IMG/VR virus record: IMGVR_UViG_3300025128_000004 | Coordinates: 1 to 45,560 of that record | Reading direction: 5' to 3' (one strand) | DNA length: 45,560 nucleotides | DNA from: a virus | Part shown: piece after piece, positions 30,101-39,289 of the stretch | Layout: the number at the start of each line of letters is the position of its first letter | Numbering within the stretch: the stretch's first letter is position 1 | Translations under genes and position numbers: made by a program | Notes under the pieces: generated by a model | The model's input: only the letters and a program-made list of their open reading frames with translations | The model's database searches: none | What the model was told of the DNA's origin: nothing

Positions 30101-33100
30101 TCGCGGAGTTTTTTAAGAGCCTTTGGTGCGCGTTTCTGGAGCCTGGATAGCATAAACTTTGAAAACACCGGGGCTTGTTTAAGTGTAGCGTCTGGGTTCA
30201 CTAGGTACGCTCTAATCCACTCCGCTATAGCTTCGCCTGCAACGTAACGGTGCTCTGACCTTGGGCCTGTTTCTTCAATTGAACCATGCTGCGCAAACCC
30301 CATCATTTCATCCAGCATCGCTTTGGCTTCGTCGGTGTACTCAGTGACTTCTATTTCAACTTGTTGGGTTGTGCCATCAGCGTTTGTGATTTTGGATGGG
30401 TATTTTTGTACTACAAGAAGGTCGGCTCCAATGGAAGCAGCGTCGTCTACAAAATGGCCTAATTCATGGGCGGCTGTATCAAGGTCGTTCCCGTACTTGA
30501 TAACAATGCGGCCCGTGGCGGGGCTGTATGTGCCAAGCGTTTGCTTAGGGAGTTTTCCTTTAATTGGCTGGCGACCGAGCTTTGCTGAAAAGATTATGTC
30601 AGCCGGAGCTTCGGGGGTTTTGCCTTCGGGCAACGGAAGGGGATCAACGGGTATCCTTGAGACAGGGGTTGTTTGTGGCCGCGATTGAAGCGGAGCAGAC
30701 TCGGCTTCATCTGGAGCGGTTCGCATGGGCGGCGTAGCTTCGCGGGAAGGCTTGCCGGATGTCTGCGTTTTTGCGGGAGACAACTTAGCCTTTGCGATAA
30801 TATCAGACTGCGTTTTTTTCTGGTCCCACTGAATCCCGTCAATAATCTCTTGCTTACGAGCTTCCCCCTGAGAAACTTTATACCCCTGTGCTTTGAGGAC
30901 TTTTTTAATAACCTCATTCTTGTCGGTTATTTTTTTGATTCCCAAGTCAGGCAAGTTGATTCCAATTGACTGCCCTACTGAAAGTTCGCCTGCAGAAAGA
31001 TTGAAAATCCCTGGAGAAAGTCGATAAGTATAGTGATCCCGAAACACAAGTTTTTTGTTTTCGTCAACAATGAAAATCGGGTTGTAAGCAATCTCTGGTA
31101 CTTCTTTAACAAGCTCCTTGATTACCTTTAGGCCTTTTGTCTTAACCAAATCACCGGAATCTAAAACCATATCTGCTGTGACGCCAGGATCAGGCACCTT
31201 AACAGAATCAAGAAATTTCTGGCGTAGGTTATCGGGAAGCAGGCTTAAATCAGAAGCGTCCCACGCCGAACGAAGTTCTTTCAGCGTCTTCGTGGCAGCA
31301 CCGTCTTTACTGAGTTCTGCCCATGATTTTGGAACCTTGACGCCAGAATCTTGAATCATCTGGTAAAGTTGCCGAAGGTTGACTTGGGAAGCAGTTGCCG
31401 CCGAAAGACCGCTAGATAGATGCGTAAGATTCCATTGGCTGTCTTTATGCTCTTTCCATTGAGCATCGGTCATTCGTTTTCTGTCAACCAGTACAGGTTT
31501 GCCGTCTATGTCAACAATCCCACGGGTAATAGCCCATGTGTCATCAAGGACGAGCGCATCTACTTTGACGTTCTGAGATTTGCCTCCTATTTCTATGGGG
31601 ATTGAAACAGTCTGCTTAGTTCCTTTTGGAGAACGCTTGCGTAAATCTTTCCAAACTCGATCATCCTCTCGTTCTTTTTTTTGCTCTGCACGCTTTTTCT
31701 GAGCAGCTTTAATTTCGCGTTGTTCCGCTTTTTCTCCGGCTGTGGGTTTGGGAGTGGCTGGCTTTCTTGTAGGCGGGCCAACAATCCCTTGATTCCTAAA
31801 CCCTGTTGCAATCCCCTCCTTGAACTTAGCCCCCGGGTACAAAGTCTCTAAGGCTTTTTCTTTCTGGGCTTTGTCTTTACCTATTTTGTCAGCAACTTTT
31901 ACGTCTGGGTCGCTGGCCGAAAAGGCAACATTGGTTCTCCCTGACCCGTGGCGTTCGTTTAACGCACCATCTTTTGTTATGGTCCCAACTGTCGTTCCTT
32001 TATCTATTCCACCCGCCCAATTCCCAGCCTCGGATTCACCGTATAACACAAAAGCGTGTTGTCTCCTGGCCTGCTTTTCTTCTGGAGTTGTCTCCATGAT
32101 TTCGTCGTATTTTTTAACGATGTCTTTTAGCTTGGCTCCCGGTTGTTTTGAAAAGTTGTATAACTTTTTTTGCTGTTCGGGTGTCATTGTGCGGGGCTTA
32201 AAGACAGGGCGAGACGCATCTTTTCTTGCCCCCGGCCCTACCTCAAACGTGCTTGGATCAGCAGGTACACTAGCCCCTTTAGCAGCCTCAGTGGGGGTGG
32301 GGGACTCGGTGGGGGCTGTTCCAGTAGTGGTCTTGCCTTGCCGTTGCTTGGCTATTGCAATTTGCTTTTTTAACTTAGCTATATATCCTGACTGGTCCTT
32401 GCTTAAAGCTATGTCGCCTTCCGCAATAGTTTGTTCATGGTCGCGTTGTATTTCTTGTAATGCTGCTAGGAGCTTTCCAGCTCTTTCAATCGTTAGAGTG
32501 CCATTAAATTCTTCCTCTAATATCAACCCGTCTTCCGATACACCATCTTTGTCAAAATTCTGTTCGTCGTACTTCGGTGCTTCGGGGGTGGGTTGGGGAG
32601 AAGGCTCTGAATCGGCTTTAGAAACAGCGTCCAAGATTCGATCAATTATGCCAGGCTTATTGCCTACCGTTTTAACCCCAAGTTCTCTGGCAATATCCTT
32701 TAACTCGTTCTTGGTTCGAGCCTCAAGCTGCTCCCTTGTTTCTGTAAATTCGGCGCGTCGCTTGAGTTGATTTTCTTTTTCGGCTTTTTTGAGGTCGCGT
32801 TGTTTTTTCCTTGAGTCTAAAGCTGATTGGAAAAAAGCCTGTGGGCGAATTTTAATGGCAGCCGTTAGTAGGTTTTTTTGCGCAGCGGTTAGCTCCGATC
32901 CTTCATTTTGGGCTATGGCTAAATCAGCAGCCTCTCTTATCCACGTTCCACCCGTATCTTTTGCCATTGCAATTATATGTGCTACGTCATTGTCAATCAT
33001 ATCGCTGACAACGCCGCGTATCTTGTCTATCTGGCCGCTTTTGACCTTAACGCCGGTGATGCTTGTGTGCTTAACGGTTGGGGGTACACTACCTGGAGGC

Positions 33101-36100
33101 CGAGCAAAAGTCTCCTCTTTAGTAGTTACGTCCGTTTCAATACCTACAGACTTGTAAAAATCTGCGGCGTTTTTCGGGGACGTTCCACCCATAAAGTGAA
33201 ACAGAAAACTTAACGCTTTTTTTTCGCTAACTTCAGAGGGCTGCTTACCATCTAAGTCTCCATCAATTACACGCTGGCGAAGTGCTTCATGGCCTTCGCC
33301 GCCCTTTTTAACAAAGCTGTCTGGGATTGCTGCCGAATCCTCTGAAATCTGGGTGGCGTTTTCTATGGCCGGAATGAGCGATTCTTTCTGCATCTTCCCA
33401 GCACCCTTAATGCCAAGCTCTTTAGCTATCCCTTTTAGCTCGCTAACATTCATATCGCCGAGCTTTGGATCGCCCTTAGTGGGAGTGGTGGGAATGGGAA
33501 TCTTGCCCGCCTTCATTGCGCGGAGCTTCTCAACTTGTTCTTTTCTGGGCAATCCTCGCACGGCTTCTGCCGCTGCCCTGGCGTCTGCTTCGTTATCAAA
33601 TTCTACAGCTGTTTCTGATTTTGTTTTTGCGTTTGGTTCCCACCAAACTATGACACGCCACGAATTATCTTTTCTTGTGGTTTCAACAGGATTTCCGCTG
33701 GCGTCCCGCTTTAACTTGGGCCGAACACCTGTAACTTCTAAAGAATTGTAAACGTCCCCGCCTTCCCTGGGTGGCGTTCCTTCTAGTACAGTTGTGTCCC
33801 TGGTTCCACCATAATCATCTATTCCAGAAACTTCTCCTGGTGTTGGAGTAGGCTCTGCGGGGGCCCGCTGTTTAGCTATGCGGATTTGTTTTTCTAATCT
33901 AGCTATCTTGTCCCGAGTCCCGGCTGGAGCGGACCAAGGCCTTTCTCTTAATATTTGTATTAAGCCTTCTACTTCCTGTTCTGCTGCTTCAATAGAAATA
34001 GAAGGTGCATTAGCTTCCGACTCAAGATAATCAAAGTCTCTTATCCTTCCGTCTTCGGTTACGCCGTCTTCGTCGTACTGCGGTGCCTCAGTGGGAGTGG
34101 GCTGGGGTGTAGGCTCTGTGGGGGCCCCCGTAACATCGCCTCCCAACGCAGTTATTCGCCGCTTGGCTATTTCAATTGCTTTTTTTAGCGTTTCTTTTAC
34201 TTTGTCGACGTCAATAGGGTACTCTCTGGGAATAGTCCTTTCTGATATCGCCTTTAATCTCGCTTCGGCTTGCCTGATATTTAGAGCAATTGGTTTTCCC
34301 GGCCATGTAGGGTCTTTTATTTTCCCGTATTCAGTCACGCCATCTTTGTCAAAACCATCTTTGTCAAAACCAAACCTATCGTATTGCGGCTCTTCTTTAG
34401 CTGTTGGTGCTTCGGTTTCTGGGGTTGGTTGAGCGGTGTCTTTTTCGCCAAACCCTTCTAGGTTAATAGAGGAGACGATCCCAACTCCCTTTATTTGTAC
34501 TCTCGCTCTCTGCTCTGCTTCCCGTTGGGTGGCCGCTTGGACGCGAATGACACTAGTTTCGCCGTTATGCACAACGGTAACGGCGTGCCAGCGAAGGGTT
34601 CCACGAAACTCCCGTAACGAATTAGCCATTGGTCGGAGAGAATCCGCAAGCCTTTGTCTCATTGGGCCACTTAGCTTGGCCCCAGGGAGTATCTTAGCCA
34701 GCCGCGTGCGTGTTGGTGAATCTACGAACGCAAGCACACCTTCTCGGTTAGACATCATCAACGCTTGATTTATCTCAAACGACGTTTTGCCGAAATCGGT
34801 TAGCTCTTTTATCGCTTGGTTTTTTATTTTCCGATTAAATTCAAACTGATTGATTGTTGCGCCGGTCGCACTTATGGTTTCCCCAAACCCAGCACCGACA
34901 ACGGCACCAACAATTGCTTGCGATACAGCCTCAGCGATTGCTCCCTTAGACATTCTTTTGCGGTCAACGAAATAGCCTGCAGCAATTGATTCTCCAATTG
35001 CAGTAAGTGATTCCTGCCACACCTCGCTTACTATAGCAGCCGGAGCAAGAGTGATAGACTTAAATGCTTGGCGAGCAGCAGACCTGGTAACACTAGCGAC
35101 TGGCCCCTTTGCCGCCAAAACGCCACCAGGCTTAAAATGCCGTAAAATACCTTCGGCACCAGGAATAACTTTGCCCAGGCGCGCACCAAGCATCATTGGC
35201 GCAACTTCTGCTGCCGCAAGAAGGAGTCCGTAAGCAACAGAATTTTCCTGGCTCCCTCCCTCTTTGCGTAATTCTAAGTATCCGTCCCCGAATGACGTAG
35301 CACCAGCAAGTGCAGTTACCCCACCCATGCTTGACATCCACGGAGCAAACTGTCCCGTAATACCAGCAGCTACAAGAAACGACAAAGCGTTTCGCGTGGG
35401 CGCAGACATCTTTGCAATGTTGGGTGACAGGTGTGATTTTTCTAACTCGTTGACTGCGAGGTTGCGGTTGTCTAGTAGGGCTTTCCACCGCAGCCCCGTT
35501 GTTTCAAATCCAGGTACGCCTATTGCGGCGCCAACCCCGAAAACTCCGGTGCCTATCATGCCGACTGCTTCTTCACCAACAGTCAAAGACCACAACGCCA
35601 GCTTAGTTAAGTTGCTGCTCTCGGGAAGATTTAATATGTCTGAATAGTACCACGCTAAATCCTTGCTTCTTTGCGCCTGGAGCTTTTGCGTGGCGAGGAG
35701 GTATTCTTTTTTGGATAGCTTGTTGGCTTCACCAATGACCCGAAATATCTCGGACTCCGAGGCATTTTCTTTTTTTAATGAATCATACAAATGCCCAATG
35801 TGCTGGGCTTTAGCTTGCTGCCATCCGGTCTCTATGCGGAAATTTTCGTATGTTCCTTCTACCTTTTCGAGTTCTCCCCAAAACCCACGCTGCTCCAAAT
35901 AATCTTTAAGGTCTTCGTAAGACTCTGTGATTTTTTTATTTTGATCCGCTGCTTTGTTTGAAACTTTCCGTCGCTCTGTTTCTGGAACAAGATGCGGAAT
36001 ATAGTGGCGATAAGGCCCTTGCCATATAAGTTTGCCCAAGACCTCCGACTTCCTGGCGTTGTCTAGCAGCGACTCCGTGGTGGTCCACTCTTGCCCTTGA

Positions 36101-38025
36101 TATAAGTCATTTCTTCGGAGATTTTCTTCTGCAGCTTTAAGGTCTATTTGAAAAGTGTTTACTTCAACTTGGGCTGCTGCCGAGGCTTTGTAGGCGCGGT
36201 CTATCAATACCTCTATTTTTCCATCGTCTAGGTCTGGGTGATGTTGTTTTAAGAGACTTTTTAAGAACTGCCGCTTCTGTTCTTCTGGCAATTCCCAGAG
36301 ATTAACAGAGGAACCGTCTTGAAAAACAATTGGTTTCTTCTGATAGATGTACTCCCACACTAATTGTCGAGACTGGACCACCGGGTTTTTTGATTGATGC
36401 TCAAACCATTTCCTGCGGTTTTCTGCGTGCTCTTTTATGTACTGCTCTTTTAGGCTGGGGCCTGGAAAAGGGAGCTTTTCCGGACCCTCCGGCATTAGCA
36501 TTCCCAACGGAACAAGTGCTTGCCAGGTTTCCGATATCGCATTTGCGGTAGTTTGGCCCCAACCCAAAAGGTCTAGCGTTAAGGATTCGCTTAAAGGGAG
36601 TTCTTCGCTCCAGTCTTCGGGTGGCCTTCCGCTATGATCAGGGTTAAATTCCCTATGCCCTGGCCGGAGAGATTCAACTTGTCGGGGACGGTCTACCTTC
36701 TTTTCTTCCGCGTCACCCCAATCCTCATCGGATGTTTTTTTCATGTGTGGGAGTATTACGTCGCGTTCGTCACCCGTATCCCACTTAAACTCCCTGGGGG
36801 TTCTTTCTCCTGGGTCTTCAGCGCCCATTTGCGCAAGCCCCATAAGGGAAGCGCTTGTTGGATCAAACCCAAGCATTTCCTCGGCACCAGCAGCCAAAGT
36901 ATTTGGATCAATTAATGCGTCTTGGCGTCTCTGCTCATGTCTCTCTTGCAACCGGCGTTCTTTTTCTTCGTGCGTTTGCTGCGCCTGTAGGCGTTGCCGC
37001 TCTAGGTACTGCCTCGCGTCCGGCCTTGGTCGCCCAGATGCCTTGGCACCAGACCTTTCCCACTCTTTATCGAGTGACGTTTGCAGAACGTCCAGGCGTG
37101 TTCTTTGATCAACTCGTCTCCGAATCAACTCCGTAAAAGCATCCCCCTCGATTCGGTCATCCCAGGCAGCGCCTTTAACTAGAGGGTTTTGCGTGTACCA
37201 GTTCTTAAAGCCTTCGTACAAGGGCTCGTTGTTAAGCTCTGGCAGCTTTTCCGGAGAATACGGGCCGGGAAGAATGTTTCCGTGGCTGTCCAGAAGGCCA
37301 TCTACTAGCTTGATTGCATCCGGGCTATTTAATATCGCGTCTCGGCGCTCTTTTTTGAATCGCTTTCGTTCCTCAGACCGCTGCCTGCGGATTTGCTGCT
37401 CTTGTGTTTCTGCTGCGTCTGCCTGAGCTTGCTGCTGCTCTCCCAAATGTTGATTTCTTTGGCCCCACGCACCTCCGCGGGGATCAATCTCCATGAACCC
37501 TTGGGGTTCTTTTTGCCACGCGATACGAGGACGCTCTGGCACCTCATCTCTACTTCTTGGCTCAGGCCCAAACTTTTGGACAAAACCTTCCTCAGAGCCC
37601 CCGTCGGCTTTCCATTTTTCTAGCTTTGACCTGTAACCTCGAACACGTTGCATCCAAACAGTGTGAGCCCTTTCCCACTCTTTGTACTCTTTCGTCTCCC
37701 TAACCTTTTTTTCTTGCTCTTCCTTCCACTTGTGCTTTTCTCTTTCAGATTGCCTAAGACGCTCGTTTTGTTCTTCGTTAAGAAGCAGATTTTCAAACTG
37801 CATCTTTTCTTCGTCGTAAATGACCGGCTGTTGCACCTCTATGTCGGGGACTCCAGCACCCGCCCCAGAGATGGGAGACACCAAATCAGAAAGAGTTGGG
37901 TCAAAGAAATTAGGAGCATTTGGTGCTACGTTGTGGCCCTGATCTTGCAAATGAGCCGACATATCCTGAAACGAAGACGGGACGTATACTTCTTGCCCCT
38001 GAGCATTTATTACAAAACGTCCCAT
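27175..38025 (-). CDS. Giant polyvalent virion protein with zincin motif, 3616 aa
   Basis: By far the largest gene, 24% of the genome. ATG 38025 has AGGG nine bases upstream; a TTG at 38052 is possible but overlaps the prior gene. Approximate layout: Gln/Glu/Arg-rich coiled coils (1-800); hydrophobic Ala/Gly helices (806-1055); three related acidic YD..DKDGVTEDG repeats (about 1210, 1313, 1816) in Pro/Thr linkers; two SAP-like blocks (about 1521-1560, 1766-1800); HELGH (2520-2524) with EAIAE (2598-2602), a zinc-peptidase site; and a long helical C-terminus with FYSKLQ, FRNIIRD and PFTNAAVQALRR, recalling large polyvalent-protein domains. Position after the nozzle and ejection genes suggests it is injected with DNA. 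Confidence 0.9.
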   Translation of the reverse strand: MGRFVINAQGQEVYVPSSFQDMSAHLQDQGHNVAPNAPNFFDPTLSDLVSPISGAGAGVPDIEVQQPVIYDEEKMQFENLLLNEEQNERLRQSEREKHKWKEEQEKKVRETKEYKEWERAHTVWMQRVRGYRSKLEKWKADGGSEEGFVQKFGPEPRSRDEVPERPRIAWQKEPQGFMEIDPRGGAWGQRNQHLGEQQQAQADAAETQEQQIRRQRSEERKRFKKERRDAILNSPDAIKLVDGLLDSHGNILPGPYSPEKLPELNNEPLYEGFKNWYTQNPLVKGAAWDDRIEGDAFTELIRRRVDQRTRLDVLQTSLDKEWERSGAKASGRPRPDARQYLERQRLQAQQTHEEKERRLQERHEQRRQDALIDPNTLAAGAEEMLGFDPTSASLMGLAQMGAEDPGERTPREFKWDTGDERDVILPHMKKTSDEDWGDAEEKKVDRPRQVESLRPGHREFNPDHSGRPPEDWSEELPLSESLTLDLLGWGQTTANAISETWQALVPLGMLMPEGPEKLPFPGPSLKEQYIKEHAENRRKWFEHQSKNPVVQSRQLVWEYIYQKKPIVFQDGSSVNLWELPEEQKRQFLKSLLKQHHPDLDDGKIEVLIDRAYKASAAAQVEVNTFQIDLKAAEENLRRNDLYQGQEWTTTESLLDNARKSEVLGKLIWQGPYRHYIPHLVPETERRKVSNKAADQNKKITESYEDLKDYLEQRGFWGELEKVEGTYENFRIETGWQQAKAQHIGHLYDSLKKENASESEIFRVIGEANKLSKKEYLLATQKLQAQRSKDLAWYYSDILNLPESSNLTKLALWSLTVGEEAVGMIGTGVFGVGAAIGVPGFETTGLRWKALLDNRNLAVNELEKSHLSPNIAKMSAPTRNALSFLVAAGITGQFAPWMSSMGGVTALAGATSFGDGYLELRKEGGSQENSVAYGLLLAAAEVAPMMLGARLGKVIPGAEGILRHFKPGGVLAAKGPVASVTRSAARQAFKSITLAPAAIVSEVWQESLTAIGESIAAGYFVDRKRMSKGAIAEAVSQAIVGAVVGAGFGETISATGATINQFEFNRKIKNQAIKELTDFGKTSFEINQALMMSNREGVLAFVDSPTRTRLAKILPGAKLSGPMRQRLADSLRPMANSLREFRGTLRWHAVTVVHNGETSVIRVQAATQREAEQRARVQIKGVGIVSSINLEGFGEKDTAQPTPETEAPTAKEEPQYDRFGFDKDGFDKDGVTEYGKIKDPTWPGKPIALNIRQAEARLKAISERTIPREYPIDVDKVKETLKKAIEIAKRRITALGGDVTGAPTEPTPQPTPTEAPQYDEDGVTEDGRIRDFDYLESEANAPSISIEAAEQEVEGLIQILRERPWSAPAGTRDKIARLEKQIRIAKQRAPAEPTPTPGEVSGIDDYGGTRDTTVLEGTPPREGGDVYNSLEVTGVRPKLKRDASGNPVETTRKDNSWRVIVWWEPNAKTKSETAVEFDNEADARAAAEAVRGLPRKEQVEKLRAMKAGKIPIPTTPTKGDPKLGDMNVSELKGIAKELGIKGAGKMQKESLIPAIENATQISEDSAAIPDSFVKKGGEGHEALRQRVIDGDLDGKQPSEVSEKKALSFLFHFMGGTSPKNAADFYKSVGIETDVTTKEETFARPPGSVPPTVKHTSITGVKVKSGQIDKIRGVVSDMIDNDVAHIIAMAKDTGGTWIREAADLAIAQNEGSELTAAQKNLLTAAIKIRPQAFFQSALDSRKKQRDLKKAEKENQLKRRAEFTETREQLEARTKNELKDIARELGVKTVGNKPGIIDRILDAVSKADSEPSPQPTPEAPKYDEQNFDKDGVSEDGLILEEEFNGTLTIERAGKLLAALQEIQRDHEQTIAEGDIALSKDQSGYIAKLKKQIAIAKQRQGKTTTGTAPTESPTPTEAAKGASVPADPSTFEVGPGARKDASRPVFKPRTMTPEQQKKLYNFSKQPGAKLKDIVKKYDEIMETTPEEKQARRQHAFVLYGESEAGNWAGGIDKGTTVGTITKDGALNERHGSGRTNVAFSASDPDVKVADKIGKDKAQKEKALETLYPGAKFKEGIATGFRNQGIVGPPTRKPATPKPTAGEKAEQREIKAAQKKRAEQKKEREDDRVWKDLRKRSPKGTKQTVSIPIEIGGKSQNVKVDALVLDDTWAITRGIVDIDGKPVLVDRKRMTDAQWKEHKDSQWNLTHLSSGLSAATASQVNLRQLYQMIQDSGVKVPKSWAELSKDGAATKTLKELRSAWDASDLSLLPDNLRQKFLDSVKVPDPGVTADMVLDSGDLVKTKGLKVIKELVKEVPEIAYNPIFIVDENKKLVFRDHYTYRLSPGIFNLSAGELSVGQSIGINLPDLGIKKITDKNEVIKKVLKAQGYKVSQGEARKQEIIDGIQWDQKKTQSDIIAKAKLSPAKTQTSGKPSREATPPMRTAPDEAESAPLQSRPQTTPVSRIPVDPLPLPEGKTPEAPADIIFSAKLGRQPIKGKLPKQTLGTYSPATGRIVIKYGNDLDTAAHELGHFVDDAASIGADLLVVQKYPSKITNADGTTQQVEIEVTEYTDEAKAMLDEMMGFAQHGSIEETGPRSEHRYVAGEAIAEWIRAYLVNPDATLKQAPVFSKFMLSRLQKRAPKALKKLREFGDKIRVHGGLSGINKTISNVKFEGFGGDGESLITLGLNNVAAFTQEIMTRIWRDTGHAFNPGFYSKLQSWFGDSLDPAMHGIDVLKARHGDFINPLKDPEILIRNLQGQMTQWEDQLLHGPIDWKAWLAGDGVVRPGSASGVGNLQYLFAPLDMTSADTLKRDVRLLHAFMIAERHIERSEVIDEKAFFKLLEEIGLIIAELESTVKARKEDGLDIPQELKEELNLYMKAVALAEGEINSIKYGDGKYFAGLETIWINLGDLPIGKKTERIIKANNKQRQHMIGSGAGLEGDLRVSKRTLAEINALPPEDVSRLRDAAERYRAFADAMILQPLLHFGRISREQYNEIKADNQFYVNMRRIVDSNNLITADPTKAMGSTGVTTTKSVIKKFFGSTEPIGNIYANMLQIGQIAQHDAQRNYALQQMAELAESKPRRMYEGPALNLAEIMHRVEKEDSNAVKIYINGKETYWRMHPEIRKALDGIGNNASLPVLFTILPRILRNTITYFPAFMFRNIIRDTFTRPHLTNVGSQLRHTFQALGKTAEASEFMLGGGGQFGHYLKSRVDYVAHMHRATRELIKDKNVTVMTREQISKGWEKYKSLAEGSEKLNRLAEFRVAKKKALDAGLSESDAILYAAYEARDLLDFAVSGSVMKYVNQMVPFTNAAVQALRRAVKQLHRNPNGLLVAWLKYSVVPELMVYAWNMTGSEEERDEYRQLPAWRKDFYYNIRLGPNTWLAIPKPYEFGVLASGVTRAIDVISGGATRKQGFEGFRTSFLKSFSPVDIKAIAGPFVSFLEVRMNYDLFKGKPTIPPYEKKQDVRIRKGTERGSNVGKFLQTFSLQAVDARNWDHLLVGLFGSTGRAVVEVSDLGEPGSLNNWGRSIGLLIGITRDGGGTSARDVVFITEWAVKNGHDRKKSYKEFKKLFEEYYTATNNKERQRIARHILAKARGVRKKIESGSPGDDPFSAYRVYLKPD

Positions 38026-38035
38026 TAAACTAGCC

Positions 38036-39289
38036 CTACGCAGGTAACTCAAACATCCCCTGATCCATATCTAGGGGATTACCGCTTACGTCTTCCATTA
38101 CGTCAGTTTGAGCAATCATTTCCTGCTCTGGCTGGTTTTCAACTCGATAATTCGGGTCGTAAAACTCGTCCATCTCTTCCGGTTCATGCTCTAAAGAATC
38201 GGCTCTTCGCTGGCGTTCATCTATGTCCCCTCGAGGAACCGTGTTCGGGTCGTCGCCCTGATACCAAGCCTCGTCACGGGCTTGGTTCTTCATGTCTAAA
38301 TAGTCGGGGTCACTTGAGCTAGGAGCCGTGTACTGGCTTTCAATTTTAACACGCTCCCTGGCCTCTTCTTCTGGAGGAAGGTTAGCGTTTCCAAACTCCG
38401 CATCGAACTGCTGGTTTACCCAATTTTTCTTATGCTCCCGCATCAGCCTGGCGAAGTTTTGGTCCTCGTCGTGCTGCGCTTTTTCTCGCTGTTCCCCTCG
38501 CTGCTCGTTTCGGCGGTTCCACCGGTCTTTTTGACGCTCTCGGGAGGTTTGCTTGTCTGCTTGATCGAGCTTTCTATCATCTTGATCGGCTTTTCTATCC
38601 CCGTTTCTTCGCAGCCATGCGTTGTGATTTTTCTTTTCGTCTAAATCATCTTGCTGGCGATCCTCGGAAACTCGCTTATTGTAATTGTCAACGCCATCAA
38701 CGATTTTTTCAGCCTTGCCTTCTGGGGTAAGCTGCCACCTGTCAAATATCGGCTGTCCGTCTCGCGTCTTAACTCCGGTATCAATGTCGTAGGTTTTTGG
38801 CTGGTTTGGCGCGGCGTCAATTTCCCACAGCCTTCCATAAAGCTGGTTCATGTTCCATTCGCGTGTGTACTCGTCAACCTCTGGGTTGTTTTTCCATTGC
38901 TCGATTTCTTGGAGTATCTGCTTTTGCTCTTGTTCGGCTTCCTGCTGAGCTAGCTGCGATTTATGGTTTTCCAGTGCTATCTTGTTTTGAAACTCTTGAG
39001 CCTCTAAGAACCGCTGCTGCTGAAACTTCTGGTACTGTATTACTGACCTTCTTTGGTCTGAATGGTATTCTCGCTGTCCTCTAGCGTATTCTGCCTGTTG
39101 CCCAGGAAGGTATTCTTCGTGAAGATAACCACCACCGGAAGAAGGTTGAAACGCACCCCCGTCACGGGCTTGAACGTAATCAAACCACTCTTCCTGGTTT
39201 GCAAGCATCTGGTTTCTTTGAAACATGGCTGCGGCAGCAGACCGACCAATGTTTTGAACCATATCACTTTGTAGTCTTGTTTCAGGCAA
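38036..39289 (-). CDS. Probable internal virion (ejection) protein, 417 aa
   Basis: A TTG start at 39289 is favoured because GGAAGAG precedes it; ATG 39262 has no ribosome site. The protein is Gln/Arg/Glu/Asp-rich, almost entirely charged coiled coil (about 90-270), with an acidic C-terminus. No transmembrane segment. Together with its two upstream neighbours and the giant gene it has the position of T7 gp14-gp16, the core proteins ejected at infection. Role is inferred from order and composition. Confidence 0.65.
   Translation of the reverse strand: MPETRLQSDMVQNIGRSAAAAMFQRNQMLANQEEWFDYVQARDGGAFQPSSGGGYLHEEYLPGQQAEYARGQREYHSDQRRSVIQYQKFQQQRFLEAQEFQNKIALENHKSQLAQQEAEQEQKQILQEIEQWKNNPEVDEYTREWNMNQLYGRLWEIDAAPNQPKTYDIDTGVKTRDGQPIFDRWQLTPEGKAEKIVDGVDNYNKRVSEDRQQDDLDEKKNHNAWLRRNGDRKADQDDRKLDQADKQTSRERQKDRWNRRNEQRGEQREKAQHDEDQNFARLMREHKKNWVNQQFDAEFGNANLPPEEEARERVKIESQYTAPSSSDPDYLDMKNQARDEAWYQGDDPNTVPRGDIDERQRRADSLEHEPEEMDEFYDPNYRVENQPEQEMIAQTDVMEDVSGNPLDMDQGMFELPA

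Noticed and set aside
31820-32770. 316-codon plus frame within the giant gene
   Set aside because: Shadow of the minus-strand giant protein; Ser/Leu/Pro-rich translation without ribosome site or domain.
27175-38025. Giant protein as a virion RNA polymerase (N4 type)
   Set aside because: No single-subunit polymerase motifs such as TxxGR or HDxxR contexts were seen; zincin and SAP-like features argue for another role.
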